Below, in pieces: positions 58,233 to 64,000 of a DNA stretch of 64,000 nucleotides (position 1 is its first letter; every line of letters begins with the position of its first letter). The notes beneath the pieces are model-generated. The model was not told the origin of the DNA. It worked only from the letters and a program-made list of their open reading frames with translations, and did no database searches. Both the position numbers and the translations under genes were made by a program. Source of the DNA: Bugula neritina (Eukaryota > Bryozoa > Gymnolaemata > Cheilostomatida > Bugulidae); NCBI GenBank assembly GCA_964035545.1, contig OZ037765.1:25928504-25992503 (forward strand), read 5' to 3'.

Positions 58233-60640
58233 CTGCAAAAAAATTGTCGAAGAATACTATACTCTAATTTGCTAAAATTATTTTAAGCAATTGCATAAGT
58301 GGCATTTAGTTTGTAAAAATGCTTTGTTGCCATAAATTGAAATACCAGACTTTGTATTTGTGGTTGCCCGCTGTCATTGTCTTTTCTTAACCTAAGCAGT
58401 GCAATATTCTGCATGTCTAACATCATCAGGACACTTACCTCGGGTGTCATTTTAACCAGTCTTTCAGGGCTAATGCTACACAAGAGTACGTTTTCTCTGA
58501 GAGCTGGATTCTTCTTATCACGCAAATTAGCAACTCTGCTTCTAACTTTATTCTTATACTTATTGTCAGTGTTTTTGAATTCTTTGTAAATCTCTTCTTC
58601 AATAGAAGCTGCTAAGATTTCTGGGCTCCCACTTCCATCTGGCAGATCTAAAACACTTTTTTTATAAAGCAAAATCGAGAAGAAAGTGAGTTCTACCTAA
58701 AATTTATATTTGGACAGATTTTGCAAGACAAACACAACACAGCAGTGTCAACAGATTCCATATCCTAACCGAATGCTACTTGCAACTGAAAATTCGGAAT
58801 TCTTTGTACTCGAATCACAGCATCTCTAAAAGATAGATTCCCCTATGAGCTTAGTAAGTTAAACAGTCCTACCCCCATCACCACGCAGTGATGTTTCAAT
58901 CATCTCTCGACACTTGGTTCTAACAGGGTCTCCTGTCACCATGCTGGGAGTACGCTGCAATTGAGGAGCAGCTTTCACAGGCTGAGCTTCTGATGGTTCT
59001 GGTGGAACTTCTGGTGTCTTCTTGCTGTCTCCAGATGCTTTATTTGTATCTGAAAAAATCTTAGGTTTTAAAATATATTAATAGCAAAACACAGCACATC
59101 AATAAAGGAAGGCACACAATTTCAGACAAAAATGTAGGTTATTTAAAGGTCATCTGCCACTTAGTACAATAAACTGCTTGAGAATTGCTGTGTGCATTTG
59201 GCGTATAACAAATATGCTAGAGCAAAAAAATATTTGACATATCAAGGTAAAATCTTTCCACAAATGTCTAATATAGAGGTAAATGATGCCTCCTTGAACA
59301 TTTTTCTTATAGTGCACATTCCCACAAAACTACTAACACTATTGTGGCAAAAATCAGCAAGTCTCTGTCCACAATTGCAAACAAGTCCTAGGCTAGATAA
59401 AAACTTAAACTTAACTAAAGTATATACATACATCAGAAATAATGCAAGTCTAAGATATAAAATTAAACATTGAAGATAGCCTCACATGCTTGAGATTTCC
59501 TTCAGTGAAAGCTAAAGCTTCATACTCATAAAAATATTTTTCATTTTACCTGAGGGCAACAACTTTTTCCAGTTTTTAATCAATTGTTTCGACAATGCAA
59601 CAGATTCTGGTGTTGAATTTGAAGATTTCCTAAAGTTGTTAACAATCATCCCAATTTTAGTTTTAGTTAAAACCTCCAGCGTAATCTTTGATGCCTCTAA
59701 TGCTTTTAAGACATCCATTCCATTAACCTAAACAAAATAACATGCAGTAGTTTGAACAATTATAAGTAATATCTAGTACTTTGCTCTGTTCCAGTCAGAA
59801 TTCAACTCACAAAAGTTACTAATATTCCATTCTGTTTTGCAACAGGTTGGTTTAAACAGAATTATGCATATTGTTTCATACAAACCGACAGTAATAAACC
59901 ACGATTGAACTCATCTCTATTAACAATGTTATAAACTATCATTATTACTTTTTTAATTTCAAGGATATCGGAGGAATTCAAAACTAAGCTGCCACAATTT
60001 AAATTAAATGATCTCAAATAAGTTTTCATGACTCACAAGTCATTATTTTGCTTTTAAATTATATGGTTTGGCAGCACCTGAACATTTCCAGTTTTCTGTA
60101 CATTATGCTGCACTGAAATCATTTTTTTATAAAACTGCTTTTGTTTGATCATTTATTAGCTCAAACTACCAGGAACAATTATTGTTTAGTTTTTAGTTAC
60201 AGAAAGTAGCTTAGCCTAAATTACTTACATTAAATTTACACAAATTTATTTAAGTAAACAAAAGGCAAAATTATGCAATTGGATGGTCCACACAATCAAT
60301 ATAAAACAAAACCCAGTAACCTTTAAATGCTAATGTCTAACTATATCTTTTATGCAATTGTAAATAGTATTTTAGCATATAATTTATTTTTTGTTAACTC
60401 AGTAATAGCAGCCATAAATTTTAAATCTGTTTGGTATTTACTACAGATCAAAATGGCTAATATAGGTTCACAATGTAAAAACCATGTGATAAATTTATCA
60501 CAATTAAAAGTTTTGAGCTATACATTTTTAGCTTACTTGCTTTTATTAAAGAGAACATATAACTTGAAACTAACCGATGATGACTTGGAAGCTTTCTCTA
60601 ATTTTCTGCCAAGCTTTAGAACTTCATCCTCAGTAGCCAT
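57862..60640 (-). CDS. TCEA1: Transcription elongation factor TFIIS
   Basis: Complete 285-residue protein in six coding exons (minus-strand order): 60575-60640, 59550-59727, 58873-59049, 58439-58647, 58086-58232 and 57862-57942. TFIIS enters the secondary channel of backtracked RNA polymerase II in the nucleus and stimulates RNA cleavage. All three family domains are present: N-terminal domain I, a linker, three-helix domain II and the zinc ribbon with catalytic Asp-Glu. Length is close to human TCEA1 (301). Phases agree throughout. The start is [14 protein letters not shown], as in animal TFIIS. It is convergent with FHOD, with 398 bp between the stop codons. Confidence 0.97.
58439..59049 (-). 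CDS. TCEA1: TFIIS exons 3-4: linker and domain II
   Basis: Exon 3 (58873-59049) holds a Pro/Lys-rich linker ([20 protein letters not shown]), then [15 protein letters not shown], the first domain II helix. Exon 4 (58439-58647) has [20 protein letters not shown] and [20 protein letters not shown], the strongly conserved polymerase-binding helices. Confidence 0.96.
59550..60640 (-). CDS. TCEA1: TFIIS exons 1-2: domain I (TFIIS N-terminal domain)
   Basis: Exon 1 (60575-60640) encodes the first 22 residues and exon 2 (59550-59727) the rest of domain [33 protein letters not shown] and [14 protein letters not shown]. This four-helix bundle mediates contacts with other transcription factors. Intron 1 (847 bp) shows nothing else. 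Confidence 0.96.
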
Positions 60641-62099
60641 CTTAAACTACAAGTTCATTTACGGTTCTATCTCACCTAGAAACATATGCAATGATGGTAT
60701 GAATGACATCACCACTTCACTGTTTCCCCTAAAGTGTTAATTGTTTCTTTTGTAGTACAACATCGTAATAGACAAATAGTATGCATTAATGATGCTCATT
60801 GTAGTTCCTATTCATTATGCCACCAAATTTTGCAGCCATCACAAAATAAAAGTACTGAATGAAAATTTGTACACTAATGAGTTTACTCTGAGTAGTCTGT
60901 CAACTAGGCAAGCTGGTGGAAATAGCACAAGCTGATAGTAAAACTGATCAGCATTCTTCTTTGTTATGATATAAATTCTAGTGATTTACTACAATAACTG
61001 AAGTCTAGCAATATTTTATCAATTGGCCAAAGTTTTAGTTGAGCATGTTTACTATGGCCAGAGGTTGAACATTATGATCACATAAAGAGTAATAAGTAAT
61101 GTAGAAAAAGAGAAACTCAGAGAAGTAAAGTAAAAGCACAAATATAACAATTAAATGGATAAACCAGTAGCCTATAAGACTACAACCATTACTACTGATA
61201 GCAACATTTATTTTCACCAGGACTGTGCATTGTATTCATAATTAACACAATTAAAATATTAATTTTTTAATAGACTATCCAGAATTAAACATAATCTTTA
61301 AGCATAGCAAATAAGAAGTTGGATGAGAAAGTCCCAGGAGTAATTCAATGATGATAAATTTAGTCCAACTATCACATTCAAAATTCATACTTTCTGACTG
61401 ACTGACAGTGTTGTTTTAGCAAGTTCATACATTCTTGAAGCTCACTATAAAAATTCTGTCATCCCCTTGTTATAACTGATTGAATAGTGCTGATTGGTTC
61501 AAAACACCCAGCTTTGATTTTAATTTTAAAAGCCATTCCAATTATAAAGCGCTAGGCAAAGTTTTGTTCTATCTACATAGTCTGAAACAAGTCACTACAA
61601 ATCTAAAGTAGTAAAGTATTTCTGATTATTCTACACAGAAAAGCTAGACATTACATTTTCTCACAGTTGAATTTCAAAACCCTTTGAAGTAATTCATAAG
61701 CAAAGCCACCTCACCAGCTATCTTTTAGTTGCAATATCTTGTTTAACTAATGTTGTTCACAATTTTGATTTACAAATTACCTTATTTAGTTCACTGACCA
61801 TCACATTTTATTGCCCTTTTTATGAACACCATACTGATATAAAAAGATACAAATTTGCAAAACATTAATGTTACAGTGATTCAAGTAGTTTATTTAGAAA
61901 AAAATGATTTTTATTTATTCAAGTTTTAAAGACTAATACCTGTAGCTTTTCCACCAAAAATATTTAGTTAAATCCAAGTCCAGTTCAAGACTCTAACAAT
62001 CTGACTTAAGGTAAAGCTTTAAGTAAAATATAAAAAGTTTTATGTTTAACACTAATATTTAAGACTAACTCAAAGAATGTGACAATCACAATCACACAA
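60641..62099. other. Upstream of TFIIS, nothing recognised
   Basis: AT-rich spacer that should include the TFIIS 5' untranslated region and promoter on the minus strand. A minus-strand acceptor-like tttctag about 44 nt before the start codon suggests an upstream untranslated exon. No coding exon or repeat family seen. Confidence 0.45.
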
Positions 62100-63000
62100 T
62101 GGTCAACGGCCAATTAGTATTAGAGTGAGAATGGGTAATGGGAGTGTGACCGAGCTTAGTATTTTCTAAGATAATAAAATAGACAAATACTAATACTAAT
62201 AGTAATAATAATACTCAAGTCACCATCACTATGACCCTGAACCTCAAGCAAATATGAACTTGGACAGTTGTAGTTCAATATGATTATGATAATTATGACT
62301 TGAACTCAGTTTAAGTTTTGACTCAGTGATGCTAGTAATACTCATAATCATGCTGATAGTCATATTGATAATCAAAATCATAATCAACCATAATGATAAC
62401 ATTAACTCACCTCGTAAAAAGGATTATTATGATTTTCATAATCACCTACACTATCAACTATCATAATGATTAACTTTAAGTGATAATGATACTTAAAGTT
62501 AATCTCATACTGATATGAGTGCTACTCATCCTGATAGTGATACCCATGGCCATACTGATACTGATAGACTAAAACAGTCAATTTTATAGTGATACTCAGT
62601 ATCAGTATGACTAAGTGTAATAGTATTACTGTAATACTAATACTCAGTAATACTAATACTATTAGTATTAGTAATAGTAATACTTAGTCTTATACTTATA
62701 GTTATACTTATAGTTATACTATCACTGATAGTGATAGTATCAATATGAGTATCATACTCACTGTACTGATACTGATAGTATAAGTATAACTATAAGTATA
62801 ACTCAGTATAACTATAAGTCTTACTATTACTATTAGTATTACTATTACTCATTACTGTATTACTATTACTATTACTATTAGTATTACTATTACTATTAGT
62901 ATTAGTATTAGTCATACTGATGGTCATACTGATACTAATACTCATGGTGTCATAGCGCAACTGTCAGACTAATTTCTAAGAGTAACTGTATTACTATTGA
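62100..63000. repeat. Degenerate self-complementary triplet satellite, second block
   Basis: About 0.9 kb of imperfect TACTAA/TAGTAT/TGATAC/TCATAA units on both strands, with many short palindromes. One example is ACTAATACTA and its complement at 62652-62672 around a single T. Same style as the block at 38.0-38.6 kb. Confidence 0.8.
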
Positions 63001-63529
63001 AAATAAATAAAATTAGGTGTTGATAATGATAATCATAATCTAAATCATAATCATATTTTACCTTGGATCTAGAATTTAACCACCGATATGTGATAATAAT
63101 AGTCTTAGTGACGGTCATAGCACATTGAACATTCCTTAGGCTTATTGGTTGTAGTTGAACCTACGCCGCGCACGGGCTATACCTTTTCCCACCATATCAC
63201 CTTACTAATAATACTATAGTAATTGTCCTCCGAAAAAACATACACGACATGCTATCACGTGATCATGATTCCATACTTATTGATGGAGGTAGAAATCTTC
63301 AGAGCTCACTACTTTCATTCACCATTGTGCCGATGCCTGATTAGTGATTGGCAATCACTCTATGCAAATGGCTCTCAATGGTTATGATAATGACAAAAAG
63401 TTGTTGTATATTTAGTTATTACCATTATCCGTAAAAACGCATTTTACAAATTTTCACCATATCAGCATCAACTTGCATTAATTATTCCACAGTAGACTTA
63501 GCCCTAGAAGTAGATCACTAGAAGTACTA
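63001..63529. other. Unique spacer with a few regulatory-like motifs
   Basis: Contains a short CpG-bearing patch (cctacgccgcgcacgggc near 63161), a CCAAT-type attggtt just before it and a CACGTG E-box at 63256-63261 inside the palindrome ATCACGTGAT. No gene seen, and no link to a particular transcript can be shown. Confidence 0.35.
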
Positions 63530-63600
63530 CCCTACGACTACAGTACAGTGAGTACTGGTAGTAGTAGTAGTACTAGTACTACTACTAGTAGAAGTAGAGA
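63530..63600. repeat. TAG/CTA triplet run
   Basis: Sequence such as tggtagtagtagtagtacta followed by its complement-like ctactactagta. Self-complementary and related to the other satellite blocks. Confidence 0.8.
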
Positions 63601-63674
63601 GAAACCAATATGAATTTAAATTTAAATTTTAATTACAATTTGAATGTCAATTTGCGTTAGCCTTAGGCTTTACA

Positions 63675-63845
63675 ACCTCTACATCGGCATAATGTGATGT
63701 TAGGAAGAGCATCCAATCATAATCATAATGATAATTGCTCCTGTGCCCCATCTGAATAAGTCCTTGGCCCAATAAATGAATAATTAGCAAAAACCCTTTC
63801 ATCAGGTTTTCTCACAAGGAATAGGATAGCGACTATAAACTTAAT
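63675..63845 (+). mobile_element. 5'-truncated SINE copy
   Basis: Shares ATGTGATGTTAGGAAGAGCA, ATTGCTCCTGTGCCCCAT, AAGTCCTTGGCCCA and GACTATAAACTT with the 24-kb element, with no tRNA head. An extra ATAATCATAATG microrepeat interrupts it after GCATCC. It lies between satellite runs. Confidence 0.8.
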
Positions 63846-64000
63846 CATGATCATGATGATGATAGTAATAGCCGTATGCATTTTCATGCAATCATCTAAA
63901 CAGTAAACACAGATGTAATACTAATAGTAATACTAGTAGTAATACTAATACTAATAGTAATACTAATAGTAATAGTAATAATTGCACTAAGTTTATCATT
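63846..64000. repeat. Triplet satellite at the window edge
   Basis: Runs of gatgatgatagtaatag and aatactaatagtaatacta continue past the end of the window. Confidence 0.8.

Noticed and set aside
60327-60740. Plus-strand open frame of 137 codons
   Set aside because: It runs antisense over TFIIS exon 1 and its intron, with no family signature.
1-64000. A previously undescribed multi-gene system
   Set aside because: The three identified genes are independent, conserved animal genes with unrelated roles. Their neighbourhood shows no shared regulation beyond the FHOD/TFIIS tail overlap.

Overview
This is an animal nuclear genome window. It is AT-rich and intron-dense, every coding exon is flanked by GT-AG (once GC-AG) splice sites, and it carries tRNA-derived SINEs and satellites. 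The gene content and architecture fit an invertebrate metazoan. A lophotrochozoan such as a mollusc or bryozoan is my guess, not something the sequence proves. There are no bacterial, viral or CRISPR features. Three genes were rebuilt exon by exon with consistent splice phases.

Region 1 (574-35618, + strand) is a complete polycystin-1 (PKD1) homologue of about 65 exons and about 3524 residues. The order is signal peptide, WSC, PKD-like domain, LDL-A-like module, about seven more PKD-like domains, REJ, GAIN/GPS, TM1, PLAT, TM2-6, polycystin (TOP) domain, TM7-11 and a short cytoplasmic tail. The leucine-rich repeats and C-type lectin of vertebrate PKD1 were not found. The GPS looks catalytically degenerate, and two furin-type R-X-K-R/S motifs lie before it. 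Two SINEs sit in its introns near the GPS exons, and a third, reversed, sits in a later intron.

Region 2 (35619-40214) is intergenic. It holds the PKD1 poly(A) signal, one unidentified coding-looking exon (37446-37643), a TATA/CCAAT promoter-like patch and a degenerate self-complementary triplet satellite.

Region 3 (40215-57463, + strand) is a formin of the FHOD family (24 main exons, about 1409 residues): GTPase-binding/FH3 region, variable linker, FH1 with PPPPPMMGG repeats, FH2, and a C-terminal autoregulatory tail with the conserved basic Ser/Ser/Thr cluster. Its first intron is GC-AG. Intron 7 holds a pure 36 x 18 bp minisatellite that stays open in frame with exon 7. At least two cassette exons are visible, one frame-breaking and one of 6 nt.

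Region 4 (57862-60640, - strand) is transcription elongation factor TFIIS (TCEA; six coding exons, 285 residues), convergent with FHOD. Their poly(A) signals are 11 bp apart, so the 3' ends probably overlap. The rest of the window (60641-64000) is non-coding as far as I can see: AT-rich sequence, a second block of the same triplet satellite, and a 5'-truncated SINE.

The three genes do not form a pathway or operon. Polycystin-1 is a membrane receptor/channel subunit, FHOD assembles actin, and TFIIS rescues RNA polymerase II. No convincing new multi-gene system is present. The most unusual items are the degenerate GPS with alternative furin-type sites, the exon-fused minisatellite, the microexons, and the orphan exon at 37.4 kb.
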